A stretch of 54,216 bases of DNA from Desulfobacteraceae bacterium (GCA_022340425.1 JAJDNY010000061.1:1-54216), one strand, 5' to 3'; shown: positions 16,830 through 26,284, counted from the first letter of the stretch. Translations and numbers: made by a program. The notes: generated by a model from the sequence alone, not told the origin.

Positions 16830-17702
16830 TCAGGGCACGATGACCAGCTGGTCGTCGGCAAGTGTCAGGGGGCTGGCAGGCGCGGAGCCCACCACCGAGC
16901 CGGCCCCGGCGGCGGCGCTGCCCAGGCGCACACGGCTGCCCGGCACCATTTCAAAGGCCGCCGTTGCCCCCGGGGCCAGCATGCCGGCATCGGTGGCACG
17001 GTTCATGTCATAGACATAGACGGCCGCGGCCGAGCGATTGCTGACCGTCAGGCGCGCCACCTGACCGCAGACCGCGGCGAAAAGTTCCGTCCCACCCACA
17101 TAGGTGGTAAGATCGTCGAACCCGCCGGCCGGCGGATGGCGCAGATAGTTGGGGGCGCCGTCACTGTTGTCGCCCCGGTGGGGGCCGGCGGCGACCGCAT
17201 CGAACACGCTGCCGTTTGAATCCGCGTCCATGGGCCCCGCACTGACCAAAACCGCGGCCACTGAAAAACCCGCCGCCGCACCGTCGGCGTCGACCATCAG
17301 CGGACCGCCGCTCAGACCGCCGTGAAGCGCGCTGCAGCTGCCGGCACGGTCGGCCCCCAGGCTGCTGTTGAGGGCGTACTTGAGCGGCCGTTTGTAGGTG
17401 TCCGCGGGGCTGATCTGAAGTTCGCGGCAGGGCAGGTTCCCCACGAGGGCATGGCTGTTGCCCTGACCGTCGCCATCGGTGTCGGCCCAGGGCAGACGCC
17501 CGTTGACCACCGCGTAGGTCACCAACGCGTTTTTGGCCTGGATCAGATACTGCTGACTGTCACTGCGGGCCTTGCGTGCGGCCAGCATCCCCATGAGAGA
17601 CACCCCGCCGCCGGCCAAGAGGCCGACAATCACCATCACGATGGCGATTTCCAGCAGGGTGAATCCGTTTTGCCCCCGCAGGGGTGAAGGCCTCATTTCC
17701 AT
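16830..17702 (-). CDS. Type IV prepilin-like protein, larger minor pilin
   Basis: 290 residues. A short basic leader ends in Gly before the prepilin peptidase site, with mature N-terminus FTLLEIAIVMVIVGLLAGG and Glu at +5, a class III signal and the N-terminal helix. The rest is a globular domain with several Cys and Gly/Asp-rich loops, ending in an Ala/Gly-rich stretch. It is longer than a usual major pilin, so it is probably a minor or tip pilin, perhaps like MshO/P/Q in role. ATGs at 17702 and 17696 are both possible and neither has a strong ribosome site. It lies downstream of the shorter prepilin on the same strand. Confidence 0.72.
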   Translation of the reverse strand: MEMRPSPLRGQNGFTLLEIAIVMVIVGLLAGGGVSLMGMLAARKARSDSQQYLIQAKNALVTYAVVNGRLPWADTDGDGQGNSHALVGNLPCRELQISPADTYKRPLKYALNSSLGADRAGSCSALHGGLSGGPLMVDADGAAAGFSVAAVLVSAGPMDADSNGSVFDAVAAGPHRGDNSDGAPNYLRHPPAGGFDDLTTYVGGTELFAAVCGQVARLTVSNRSAAAVYVYDMNRATDAGMLAPGATAAFEMVPGSRVRLGSAAAGAGSVVGSAPASPLTLADDQLVIVP

Positions 17703-17817
17703 GAACGGCACGCGGTTTGAGGGTGACTGAGGTTCACCGGGGGGGCCGTCAGACAGGAAGAGGACACCCCGCCGGGGCGCGTCCTCTCCTGCCCAGGTCA
17801 AACCGACCGGTCCCGAA

Positions 17818-18402
17818 TCAGAACCGCATGTAAAGGGTCGGGACGCTGGTTCCGGTGGTGTAGGCCGTGCTGCCAACGATGCTGCCGGTATTGCTGTTGC
17901 CGTCGTCATACTTGCTGTCGATCTCCTGGCAGACCTCGCCCGGCAGGTTGAGAAAGTAAAAATAGTGATCCGGCGGGGTGGTGTTACCCGGCGGATTGAC
18001 ATGCCCCAAATAGACATTGCCGGCGAAGGCGTGTTTGGGAAGATCACTGGTGCCGTTGTAGGTGCCGGTTATCAGCCCGTCAATGCCGAGATCGTTGAAA
18101 ACCTCATAGATCTCGGCACCAGCGATCTGCCCGTTGCCGTTGCCTTCCAGGTCCGCCCCGCCGGCCGGAACCGCGCCCAGGTTTTCATCCCCCGGGTAAA
18201 CCCCGTAGCGGTCGAAGAAGGTCATCACCGCCGCCCGCAGTTCGTCGGCCTGTTTGACCACCCGCTTGGTTTTGGCGTTGTGGACCATGGCCTGCCCCTT
18301 GAGCACGCCACCGATGAGCAGACCGATGATCACCATCACGATGGCAATTTCGACGAGGGTGAAGCCGGCCTGACCGGCCAAGGTTTTTCTTAAGCTGCGC
18401 AT
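17818..18402 (-). CDS. Type IV prepilin, probable major pilin (MshA-like)
   Basis: 194 residues starting MRSLRKTLAGQAG, cut before FTLVEIAIVMVIIGLLIGG with Glu at +5. The mature form has the long hydrophobic helix, then charged residues (KTKRVVKQADELRAAV) and a globular domain with FFDRYGVYPGDE, which recalls T2SS pseudopilin and MSHA-type pilins with a Ca-binding-like loop. A strong GGAGG site precedes the ATG. An AT-rich stretch with TAAAAT (around 18433-18438) may be its -10 element. No prepilin peptidase is in the window, so PilD must act from elsewhere. Confidence 0.8.
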   Translation of the reverse strand: MRSLRKTLAGQAGFTLVEIAIVMVIIGLLIGGVLKGQAMVHNAKTKRVVKQADELRAAVMTFFDRYGVYPGDENLGAVPAGGADLEGNGNGQIAGAEIYEVFNDLGIDGLITGTYNGTSDLPKHAFAGNVYLGHVNPPGNTTPPDHYFYFLNLPGEVCQEIDSKYDDGNSNTGSIVGSTAYTTGTSVPTLYMRF

Positions 18403-18492
18403 GACAATCCTCCATAATGGGCTAATGTCTATTTTAACTGACGCGTAAAAACAAAATCGGTGGAACCACCCAACAACTTTATAACCTCTGTC

Positions 18493-20016
18493 CTATGCCC
18501 CCTTGCCGGGGGCCAACGGGAGCGACTTGATATAGGGGGTGATGAAAATGACCAGCTCCCTGTTTTCCTCCGATTCTTGGATTTGCCGAAACAGCTGCCC
18601 GAGGTAGGGCAAATCCCCCAGCAGCGGCAGCCCCCGATGATTCAACTGTTTGATTTCGCTGATCAGCCCGGCCAGAATAAAAGACTGGCCCTCCCGCACG
18701 CGCACCATGGTGGCCAGTTCCTGCAGGTCGATGACGGGGTTGGATATGGTCTGGGTGAAAAAGGAATCGGTGGGAATCTCCAGTTCAACCTCGCGCTGAA
18801 TCCGGGTGATGGTGGGCACCACGTGCAGGGTCACGATGCCCTCTTGGGAAATCTGGGGGGTGAGACCCAGCTGAAGCCCCAGGATCACCCGCTTGATGGA
18901 GGAGCCGATGGTGGTGACGCCGGTATCGAAATCCCGATCGACGCCATCGATATCGGTGAAGGGAAACTGCGACCCGACGGTGAGCACCGCCGATTGACGG
19001 TTCATCACGGAAAGGTGCGGATTGGAGAGGACCGACACGTCCCCCTGGGTGCGCAGAAAATCGAGAACCGCGCTGAAGCGCGACTGGTCGGCCAGCGCGA
19101 TCACCCCGTTGCTGTTGAAACCAAGGTCGAACTGGTCCGGCAGGGCCCCCCAGCTGGAGGTGAATTCCACCTGGAGGTTGGTCCAGTCGATGCCGTATTT
19201 GTGTTCGTCATTTAAGACCACCTCCATGATCCGGGCTTCGATGAACACCTGGCGGTGCAGGCTTTCCGAAAGCGAATCGAGAAACCCGACCATGGTGGCC
19301 ACCCGCCGCGGGAGGTCGGCGATGTAGATCAGCCCGGCGTTGCGGTTGAGCCGCAAAACCCCTTCTTCGGACTTCAGCCCCTCCAGGGTTTCGGCGATGC
19401 TGGTCCACAAATCGGTATTTTCGCCGCTGCGCCTGGCCTTGACCTGATATTTTCCGGCGACCCCCGAGTTCTCGACGCTGGATGCCAGCATGTCCCCGCC
19501 CACCTCGATGTCGGTCTCACCCACCAGGTCCAGGATGTCCAGCTGATAGACCCGCTCCTGGAAGCGCTTGAGGTGCAGGCAGCCGCCCTGAACCTGCCAG
19601 GCGTAGCCGGCCCCCTGGACGATGACGATATCCAGCGCCTCCTCCAGGGTGGCCTGCTTCAGATGCACGGTGACCGGCCGGGTGAGATCGACGTTGGCAT
19701 CCACCGAGAGGCTCAGGTCGCCGTTCCCGATGAGCGCCGCGATGACCTCCGAGAGCGGCGCGCGGTCAAACACGAGGCTGTAGAGACGCGCCTCCGGGGC
19801 GAGCCCCCGGGTCAGGGGAGCCATTTTTTCGGTCAACGGCGGCGGCCCCGGCGGCAGTCGGGGCTTTGCCTGGGCCAGGATGGCCCTGGGGGTGATCGAT
19901 TCGAGTTCACCGAGGGTTACCGGGCGCGGCTGCTGCACGCTGCACCCGCCGACCGCGAAAACCCCGCCAAGCATCGCCATTGCCAGCAGATGCCTGATCC
20001 TGACCGCTGCGCTCAT
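18493..20016 (-). CDS. mshL: Secretin, MshL-like outer-membrane channel lipoprotein
   Basis: 507 residues. The ATG at 20016 follows GAGGA and opens a lipoprotein signal: a hydrophobic run to FAVGGC, where Cys would be lipidated. The N-terminal region carries an STN/secretin N0-like segment (about 85-160: LSEVIAALIGNGDLSLSVDA, ATLEEALDIVIVQGAG). The C-terminal secretin core has RQVFIEARIMEVVLND, LSNPHLSVMNRQSAVLTVG and a final LVIFITPYI. It forms the gated channel for the pilus. Upstream in the same direction are MshK-, MshJ- and MshI-like genes, as in MSHA loci. Confidence 0.88.
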   Translation of the reverse strand: MSAAVRIRHLLAMAMLGGVFAVGGCSVQQPRPVTLGELESITPRAILAQAKPRLPPGPPPLTEKMAPLTRGLAPEARLYSLVFDRAPLSEVIAALIGNGDLSLSVDANVDLTRPVTVHLKQATLEEALDIVIVQGAGYAWQVQGGCLHLKRFQERVYQLDILDLVGETDIEVGGDMLASSVENSGVAGKYQVKARRSGENTDLWTSIAETLEGLKSEEGVLRLNRNAGLIYIADLPRRVATMVGFLDSLSESLHRQVFIEARIMEVVLNDEHKYGIDWTNLQVEFTSSWGALPDQFDLGFNSNGVIALADQSRFSAVLDFLRTQGDVSVLSNPHLSVMNRQSAVLTVGSQFPFTDIDGVDRDFDTGVTTIGSSIKRVILGLQLGLTPQISQEGIVTLHVVPTITRIQREVELEIPTDSFFTQTISNPVIDLQELATMVRVREGQSFILAGLISEIKQLNHRGLPLLGDLPYLGQLFRQIQESEENRELVIFITPYIKSLPLAPGKGA

Positions 20017-20098
20017 CGATTCGATCCTCGCCTCGAAATCCGTTCCAACCCGCTTCGGCCCCGGCCCCGCATAGCCAGGGAAATCCGCGGCGGGGCTT

Positions 20099-20626
20099 CT
20101 AGTGTCCCCGGTCAACCGAGAATGGCACCTGCGGTGCCGGGGCGAACCAGCTCTGGCCGCCCCGACCCAGCGCCACCCCAGCGGCCGTGATGCGTTCAAC
20201 AGTGAAGCCTGAGATCTGATCGCGTTCGCCCCGCAGCCGTCCCCCGATCAGGGCGAGGGTGCGCGGCGCGCCTCCCGGCTGGGCGATCTGCAGAATGCCG
20301 CTGACCTTCGGCAGGGTCACATCGACCGCCGCCGCGGCAGGCGCCTGCCGCGCTGCCAGCTTTGCCGGCCGGCTTTGCCGGCGGGGTTCCGGGATCGGCC
20401 AGCGGGCCAACAGAACACCGGCCGCCGCCTCCCTGCGCGCCAGGCGCTCTTCAGCCGCCTGATAGGCGTGCCAATGGGCCGCAGCGGTCTTGACCGCGGC
20501 CGAATTCTCCGGCAGCGACGGATTTAAGAGACGCGTCAGCCAGGCGGCATTGAAGCCGATCAGCAGCAGCCCTGCCAGAATGAAGGCCCCCAGGGCCAGC
20601 CGTCTCGAATCGCCGAAAATCTGCAT
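20099..20626 (-). CDS. MshK/PilP-like pilus assembly protein
   Basis: 175 residues with one N-terminal membrane helix (LALGAFILAGLLLIGFNAAW), an Ala/Arg-rich coil, and a C-terminal beta domain (VSGILQIAQPGG, ALIGGRLRGERDQISGFTVE). The beta domain recalls the PilP/GspC homology region that docks to secretins. Sequence identity to known MshK is not obvious; the call rests on size, topology and position between MshJ-like and MshL-like genes. The ATG follows GAGGAAG. Confidence 0.6.
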   Translation of the reverse strand: MQIFGDSRRLALGAFILAGLLLIGFNAAWLTRLLNPSLPENSAAVKTAAAHWHAYQAAEERLARREAAAGVLLARWPIPEPRRQSRPAKLAARQAPAAAAVDVTLPKVSGILQIAQPGGAPRTLALIGGRLRGERDQISGFTVERITAAGVALGRGGQSWFAPAPQVPFSVDRGH

Positions 20627-20666
20627 AGATGGACTTCCTCAGGGGCAGCATTTTACCGCAGCAGGC

Positions 20667-21215
20667 TCAAATCGCATCGGCCGAGGAAGCGGCTGGGCCC
20701 TGAGGCGCCGCGACCACCCGAAAGCGGTAGTGCAGGCTGATGTCGAACTGCGCGCTGCCGCCGGCACCATCGACAGCGATCGTGACCGCCGCCAGCGGCA
20801 GATAAGGGCAACGCCGCTCCACGAGGGCCAGAAAGGCCGCCCCGGCCGTCAGGGGCCCTGCCAGCCGCAGGGCAAGGGGGACCCCGGCCTCCGACAGGGG
20901 CTGATCGGCCCCGGTCTCGATCCTTGAAAGGTTCACGCCCTGGCTGAGCGCCAGCCCGTGCAACGTTTCCCAGACCGCCAGGAGGCCGAGGTTCGCGGAG
21001 GCCACCGCGTGGTAATGGTCCTCGTGCTTGGCGACGACCTCGGCAATCCGGGCCGCCTGCCGGCGGCAGTAATCGGCCTCCATGCGGGCCTGCGCGCGCA
21101 CCGTCTGCAAGGGCGCCAGGCGGTTGACGGCCGCCGTGTTGCCCAGGGTCAAAAGCCCGGCCGCACCCCACAGCACGACCACCAGCAGCCAGCGTTTGGT
21201 GAAACGATCGTTCAT
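20667..21215 (-). CDS. MshJ/PilO-like inner-membrane protein
   Basis: 182 residues: an N-terminal membrane helix (WLLVVVLWGAAGLLTLG), a helical coil (about 35-70) and a ferredoxin-like C-terminal fold of the PilO/GspM kind (FLALVERRCPYLPLAAVTIA, FDISLHYRFRV). It should sit in the inner-membrane alignment complex between the cytoplasmic ring and the secretin. Its start overlaps the end of the MshI-like gene by four bases (21212-21215). The family call rests on topology and synteny. Confidence 0.62.
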   Translation of the reverse strand: MNDRFTKRWLLVVVLWGAAGLLTLGNTAAVNRLAPLQTVRAQARMEADYCRRQAARIAEVVAKHEDHYHAVASANLGLLAVWETLHGLALSQGVNLSRIETGADQPLSEAGVPLALRLAGPLTAGAAFLALVERRCPYLPLAAVTIAVDGAGGSAQFDISLHYRFRVVAAPQGPAASSADAI

Positions 21216-22621
21216 GGCAGACCGAACTCCAGCCTGAAGGCATAGGCGCGCTGCCCGTCGGCAGCAGGGCCATCGACCCCATTTTCGGCCGGCTGGCAGA
21301 CCACATCCTGCAGGCCCAGCGGCGGGCGGAGGGCAAACCCGTGGCTTAGGCGCTCCAGAAAAGCCGTCAACTGCACTTCGAACGCTTCGTGTCCGGCAGC
21401 CGTGATAACACCCTCAAGCCGCATCCCCGGCTGCTCCGCGATCGCCAGCGCCAGGGTCTTGATTCGGGTTGCGGCCGGCAGGCTGCGCATCACGAGCGCC
21501 ACCGCTTCCGCCGCCGATGGCTTGCTGGCCTCAGCACTGATGAACGCCAGGGCGTCGCTGAAAACCGCCAACGTTTCGGCTGCCGACGCATCCGAAACCA
21601 CCACCGGGAGATCCCTGCCCGCGCCTTTGGCATAGAAACCCCGCAGGAAGAGGCTTTCAGCCGCAATGGTCAGCAGCGTGACTGCCCCCACCACGGCCGC
21701 GGCGATCTGAACCGGCTTCCAGTCCAGCTCGCGTTTCAATTGTCGATGGGCAATGCCCCGAAAGCCGGTGCGAAGATGGCGGGCCTGGGCCATGAAACCG
21801 GCGACGGGCGAATCCGAATCCCGGGGAGCATAAACCGCCTCCCTCTGCACCAGGGGCCTTACCTCCCGCCCCAGCAGATCGGTGAGCAGGGTGGGGTCCT
21901 CGGCGTGGGGCGCGACCAGATGAATTCGGGCGACATCCGCCCTGGCCTTCTGGGCGAAAAGATAGAAGCTCTGGTTGAGTTCATAGACCAGCACCCCGAA
22001 ACGGTCATCAGGGCCTGAGGCGCCATCCGGCAGGGTGATGGCGCGGGAAAACAGAAACCAGCCGGCGACGAAAAAATAAAAAAAGCAGCGCCGGCCGACC
22101 ACCTGGATCAGGCATTGGCCGCCGTCGGCAAAACCGGCCAGGCTGCTTCGCAGGGCATACTCCCAGAGCAGCGCGGGCGTGGTGATCAGGTGGGGGGCAA
22201 ACCCACTGTCTTCGAGGCGTTGGTAAAGCTGGTAGCCCTTCGGCTCCTGAAGGTAGGTGACGGTCAGGCGCTGATTTTCGTCCTCTCCCCGGGTGAAGCG
22301 GTAGGCGTAGAAGGCCGCGATCGAAGGGAGCTCGGGATGCGCCGCCAGCAGCTGCCGTTGAGTAAAAGCTTCCACCAGGCTGCGTTTGCGGGACTGAAAG
22401 GCATATGCCGCCTGCCCCAACCAGTGGTCCGGGACGATCAGCAAACGCACCCCCCGTGGACCGGCTTCCGCGGCCGGTAGCGCGGCAAAAGGGCGGCCAG
22501 CGAGAAAATCCGCCAACCCGAGAGTGGCCGACGTGCTTTGCATCGCCTCCGGCCGATCGTCGTCAAAGCGAATTTCGTCATCGTGGACGACGATGATCTG
22601 AAGGTGTTTGTGTGAAGCCAT
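21212..22621 (-). CDS. MshI-like protein (PilM/PilN-type)
   Basis: 469 residues. The N-terminal 300 residues resemble an actin-like PilM/GspL cytoplasmic domain (VRLLIVPDHWLGQAAYAF, LLWEYALRSSLAGFADGG, FGVLVYELNQSFYLF). A membrane helix follows (about 308-330), then a PilN-like periplasmic region. A fused PilM-PilN layout is what MshI has. The ATG at 22621 is taken because the sequence from MASHKHLQIIVV onward is protein-like and CAGGA lies just upstream; a longer frame to 22807 looks non-coding. It is first in the minus-strand pilus block, and I see no convincing promoter for it. Confidence 0.65.
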   Translation of the reverse strand: MASHKHLQIIVVHDDEIRFDDDRPEAMQSTSATLGLADFLAGRPFAALPAAEAGPRGVRLLIVPDHWLGQAAYAFQSRKRSLVEAFTQRQLLAAHPELPSIAAFYAYRFTRGEDENQRLTVTYLQEPKGYQLYQRLEDSGFAPHLITTPALLWEYALRSSLAGFADGGQCLIQVVGRRCFFYFFVAGWFLFSRAITLPDGASGPDDRFGVLVYELNQSFYLFAQKARADVARIHLVAPHAEDPTLLTDLLGREVRPLVQREAVYAPRDSDSPVAGFMAQARHLRTGFRGIAHRQLKRELDWKPVQIAAAVVGAVTLLTIAAESLFLRGFYAKGAGRDLPVVVSDASAAETLAVFSDALAFISAEASKPSAAEAVALVMRSLPAATRIKTLALAIAEQPGMRLEGVITAAGHEAFEVQLTAFLERLSHGFALRPPLGLQDVVCQPAENGVDGPAADGQRAYAFRLEFGLP

Positions 22622-23087
22622 TTCCTGATTGTGACCAGTAGTGCAGGCGTCGTGTCTTATGGCCGCAGGGGCGATGAACCCCGCCGGGTGTCCCAGCGGC
22701 TGCTGTGCCGGAAACCACAGAATCGGACCTGAAGTGTGCCCTTCGCCAGCGAGGCCTTCCCAAAGGGTGGGGCGGCCTGCCAAAGCGCAGGGGTGACCGG
22801 CAAGCATTGCTGCGGATGAAAAAACCGACCTATTGCCGAATGGCGTCCTTCGGTTGAGGGTATCAAGACGGCAGCCAAAAAACGCGGCCGTGAGCGGAAA
22901 AAATGCGCCTGGTCAGTGTTTATCTGAAAAGAACACAGCGGCGGGCGCTCCAGGAGGGGGCAGCCGCCAGTTGCGACTCTATGGCCCCTAAGATCGACTC
23001 AGGAGGCGGATGACTTGATTATTTTTTCCAATTTTATTAAAAATTTATTCTATATCTCGGCAAACCTGAAGCAAAAGGGAGGGCTGA
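22622..23087. other. 466-bp divergent intergenic region
   Basis: It separates the minus pilus block from the kinase operon. No gene is seen. The right end (23011-23070) turns sharply AT-rich and may hold the kinase promoter. Confidence 0.6.
23015..23043 (+). promoter_or_regulatory. Possible sigma-70 promoter of the kinase operon
   Basis: TTGATT (23015-23020), 17 bases, then TAAAAA (23038-23043). Both hexamers are imperfect, and the region is AT-rich unlike its surroundings. Confidence 0.35.
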
Positions 23088-24893
23088 ATGCCAAAAGCCC
23101 TGACCGGCCTTGGCGCTTTCTTGGGCGGGGCCTTTGTTCTCTGCCTCCTGGTGGGGGCCATGCGATCGGCTGACAGCGGGTTCGACGGTCTGGCCATCTA
23201 CGGGGTGGCGGCGCTGGTGGGCGGTCTAATAGGGATCGGCGCCGGGCTGGGGGCTGTTCACAGGGCGGCCGACCGACGCCGGATCACGCGCCTGGCCCGC
23301 ATTCAGGTGGCGCTGGGGCGGATCACGCGCCTGGTCGCGGAGGTGAACCACCCGGAGGAGCTGTTGCAGCCGGTGTGCAGCTATCTGCGACAATACTTCG
23401 GCTACCGCCACGCCTGGGCGGCCATTTTGGACAAAGCCAACCAGAGCGCCCTGACGACCCAAGAAGGCCTGCAGGCCTCGCTGGAGCCCCTGCGAGGGGG
23501 ATTCCGTAACGGCGGCAAACTGCCCGATTGCGTCCGCCGCGCGTTGTCGCACCCCAATCCGATCCTGATCGCAGCCCCCCGCATGGATTGCCGCAACTGC
23601 CCGCTTACCGACGGGTGCGCCCAGGGGAGCGTCATGACCAGCCGCCTGGCCTATCGGGACAAGACCTTTGGGATCCTCTCGGTGGGCGCCCCCACGGAAG
23701 CCCTGACCGACCCGAACGAACGGGATCTTTTCCAGGCCGTGGCCCAGGACATCGCCTTCGGCCTCTACCAGCTGGATCTCAAAACCCTCCGGCGCCGCAC
23801 AGGCGCGGCCCTCAAGCGCAGCGAGGCGCGGTTCCGCAATCTGGTGGAAAACGCCCTGACCGGTATCTTCATTCTCCAGGACAACAAGGTCGTCTACCGC
23901 AACCCGGAGCAGAAAAGGGCGTTCGCCTCGCTGCCCAAGCTCTTCAAACTGCAGGAAATGCGGCTGGTCCACCCGGAAGACGTGGAAAAGGTGCGCCACT
24001 TCCAGGGACAAATCACATCCCGCCAAAAGTCGGTCCTGGACATCGATTTCCGCTTCTACCCCGACAAGCCGCCCGCCAAGGGCGGTGAGATCAAGTGGGC
24101 CTTCTGCCGGGTCAGCCGGATCGAGTACCTGGAACGTGAGGCCTTCTTGTTTTACGCCATGGATATCACCCGCGCCCGCGAGATGGAGCACCTCCTGCGC
24201 ATCCAGGACAAGATGGCCTCGCTGGGGCGCGTGGCCGCCGGCATCGCCCACGAGATCCGCAATCCGCTCTCCGGGATCAACATCTACCTCAACACCCTGG
24301 AAAAAATCCATGACCGCCCCGACTGCCAGGAGAGGGTGCGGGAGATCATCGAACGCCTCCAGTCGGCCTCGGGTAAAATCGAAACCGTCATCCGCCGCGT
24401 CATCGATTTTTCACGGCCCACCACCCCCAAGTTGGCCGCCACCCAAATCAACCACCCCGTCGAGGAAGCGCTCAAGCTCTGCGCCAGCACCCTGGGCAAG
24501 AGCGGCATCCAAATCGAACGCCAGCTCAGTCCGGATCTGCCCGTCTGCCAGGCCGACCCGCAGCTCATCGAGCAGGTCATGTTGAACCTGATCACCAACG
24601 CCGCAGAGGCCATGAAACACCAGGAGGGCGCCAAGATCGTCAGGGTATCCTCGACCTTGGCCGGCGACTTTCTGCGGGTGGTGGTCGATGATTGCGGGCC
24701 GGGAGTTCCCGCCGGTGACGAGGAGCGGATTTTCACCCCCTTTTTCACCACCAAAAAAGTCAGCACCGGCATCGGTCTGAGTCTGAGCCGCCGCATCATC
24801 TCGGATCACGGGGGCAGCCTGAGCGTCGCCGCCAGCCCGCTGGGCGGGGCCAGGTTTACCATCCAACTGCCGCTGAGGGGCGGCAAGCCATGA
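23088..24893 (+). CDS. GAF-PAS sensor histidine kinase with Cys motif
   Basis: 601 residues. Two N-terminal membrane helices (about 5-25 and 34-57) precede a GAF-like domain (70-230) with a clustered cysteine motif, DCRNCPLTDGC (C168, C171, C177), then a PAS domain (245-365). The HisKA site is at H388 (AAGIAHEIRNPLSGI), and the HATPase domain has NLITNAAEAM, DCGPGVP, FFTTKKVSTGIGLSLS and GG loops. It is an NtrB-like transmitter that would phosphorylate the NtrC-type regulator whose ATG overlaps its stop (ATGA, 24890-24893). The cysteines could bind a metal, a cluster or sense redox; this is inference. GGGAGGG precedes the start. Confidence 0.88.
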   Translation: MPKALTGLGAFLGGAFVLCLLVGAMRSADSGFDGLAIYGVAALVGGLIGIGAGLGAVHRAADRRRITRLARIQVALGRITRLVAEVNHPEELLQPVCSYLRQYFGYRHAWAAILDKANQSALTTQEGLQASLEPLRGGFRNGGKLPDCVRRALSHPNPILIAAPRMDCRNCPLTDGCAQGSVMTSRLAYRDKTFGILSVGAPTEALTDPNERDLFQAVAQDIAFGLYQLDLKTLRRRTGAALKRSEARFRNLVENALTGIFILQDNKVVYRNPEQKRAFASLPKLFKLQEMRLVHPEDVEKVRHFQGQITSRQKSVLDIDFRFYPDKPPAKGGEIKWAFCRVSRIEYLEREAFLFYAMDITRAREMEHLLRIQDKMASLGRVAAGIAHEIRNPLSGINIYLNTLEKIHDRPDCQERVREIIERLQSASGKIETVIRRVIDFSRPTTPKLAATQINHPVEEALKLCASTLGKSGIQIERQLSPDLPVCQADPQLIEQVMLNLITNAAEAMKHQEGAKIVRVSSTLAGDFLRVVVDDCGPGVPAGDEERIFTPFFTTKKVSTGIGLSLSRRIISDHGGSLSVAASPLGGARFTIQLPLRGGKP

Positions 24894-26284
24894 TCTCTTA
24901 CAGCCTGTTTATCATCGATGACGAGCCGGCCGTGCGGGAGAGTATCGCGATGGCCTTTGGAGAAACTTACGCGGTGGCGGGTTTTGCCGACGCCGAAAGC
25001 GCCCTGGCGGCCATGCCCGAGCAGCCGCCGGACCTCGTGCTGCTGGATATCGGCCTTCCCGGTATGAACGGCATCGAGGCCCTGCGCCGGATCAAGGCCC
25101 AGCACCCGGATGTGCTGGTGATCATCGTGACCGCCTTCGAGGACCTCCACACGGTGGTGACGGCCATGAAGCTCGGGGCTCAGGATTACGTCACCAAACC
25201 CCTGCACCTGGACACCCTGGAAGTCACGGTGACCAACGCGCTGGAAAAAATCCGGCTGCGCAAGGAGGTCCGCACCCTGCAGGAAACCTATCTGCGGGAG
25301 AACCTTCCGGTTTTCATCACTGAAAGCAACGCCCTGCAGGACGTCATCGCCTTTGTGGGACGGGTGGCCAAAAGCCCGGACACACCGGTCCTCATCCTGG
25401 GGGAAACCGGAACCGGCAAGGAACTGATCGCCCAGGCGGTCCATTACCGCAGCCCCAACTTCGCCCACGCCCTGATCACCGTGAACTGTGCCGCCATTCC
25501 GCGCGAGCTGATCGAAAGCGAGCTTTTCGGCTACGAAAAGGGCGCCTTCAGCGGCGCCAGTCCCAGCGGCAAAAAGGGGCTGATCGAGGAGGCCGAAAAC
25601 GGCACCCTCTTCCTGGATGAAATCGGCGACCTGAGCCTGGAATCCCAGGCGAAGCTGCTGCGATTTCTGGAAAACGGACAGTTTTACCGTCTCGGCGGCA
25701 CCCGCCCGGTCCGGGTCAAGACCCGGCTGGTTTCGGCCACCAACCAGGATCTGGAAAAAATGATGGCCGCCGGGCGTTTCCGCAAGGATCTCTTCTACCG
25801 TTTGGGGGTGATCCAAGTCAGGGTGCCTTCGCTGAACGACCGGCGCGACGGGATCATGCCGCTGGCCAACTACTTTCTGGATGCCTTCAGTCGAAAATTC
25901 AAGCGCTCCCTGACCGGCCTGACCGCCGAGGCCCGGGAAGCCGTTCTGACCCACCACTGGGCGGGGAATGTCCGCGAGTTGAAAAACCGGATCGAGCGCG
26001 CGGCCCTGACGGCCCAAGGCCCCCAGATCACGCCGGCCGATCTGGGCCTTGCACCGGAGAACGCCATGGGGATGCAGGGGGTTGCGGCGGGGGACACAGC
26101 GCCTCATATTGCCCCCCTGCCGCCGGAGGGCCTTGACCTGTCGGCGGTGCTGAGCGCCGCCGAAGGCCACTACATCCGGGAGGCCCTGCGGATGGCGGAG
26201 GGCAATGAAAGCCGGGCCGCCAAATTGCTCCGGATGAACCACCACACCTTCCGCTATCGCCGCAAAAAACTCGGCATCACCTGA
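24890..26284 (+). CDS. Sigma-54-dependent response regulator (NtrC family)
   Basis: 464 residues. Receiver domain with phosphoacceptor D53 (LVLLDIGLPGMNG) and KPL at the end; AAA+ domain with Walker A GETGTGK (171-177), the sigma-54-contacting loop GAFSGA (218-223; GAFTGA is usual), Walker B TLFLDEIGD (239-247) and RKDLFYRLGV; C-terminal Fis-type helix-turn-helix (SRAAKLLRMNHHTFRYRRKK). It activates RpoN promoters after phosphorylation by the adjacent kinase. The only clear RpoN promoter I see in the window is before the pilus operon at 10950, so pilus control is a testable inference. Confidence 0.92.
   Translation: MISYSLFIIDDEPAVRESIAMAFGETYAVAGFADAESALAAMPEQPPDLVLLDIGLPGMNGIEALRRIKAQHPDVLVIIVTAFEDLHTVVTAMKLGAQDYVTKPLHLDTLEVTVTNALEKIRLRKEVRTLQETYLRENLPVFITESNALQDVIAFVGRVAKSPDTPVLILGETGTGKELIAQAVHYRSPNFAHALITVNCAAIPRELIESELFGYEKGAFSGASPSGKKGLIEEAENGTLFLDEIGDLSLESQAKLLRFLENGQFYRLGGTRPVRVKTRLVSATNQDLEKMMAAGRFRKDLFYRLGVIQVRVPSLNDRRDGIMPLANYFLDAFSRKFKRSLTGLTAEAREAVLTHHWAGNVRELKNRIERAALTAQGPQITPADLGLAPENAMGMQGVAAGDTAPHIAPLPPEGLDLSAVLSAAEGHYIREALRMAEGNESRAAKLLRMNHHTFRYRRKKLGIT

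Noticed and set aside
22830-22880. Sigma-54-like element on the minus strand upstream of the MshI-like gene (TGGCTGCCGTCTTGAT)
   Set aside because: The -12 dinucleotide is GA, not GC, which is normally essential.
24806-26245. Open frame of 479 codons antisense to the NtrC-type gene
   Set aside because: It is antisense to a gene with full catalytic motifs; no own ribosome site or recognisable domain.
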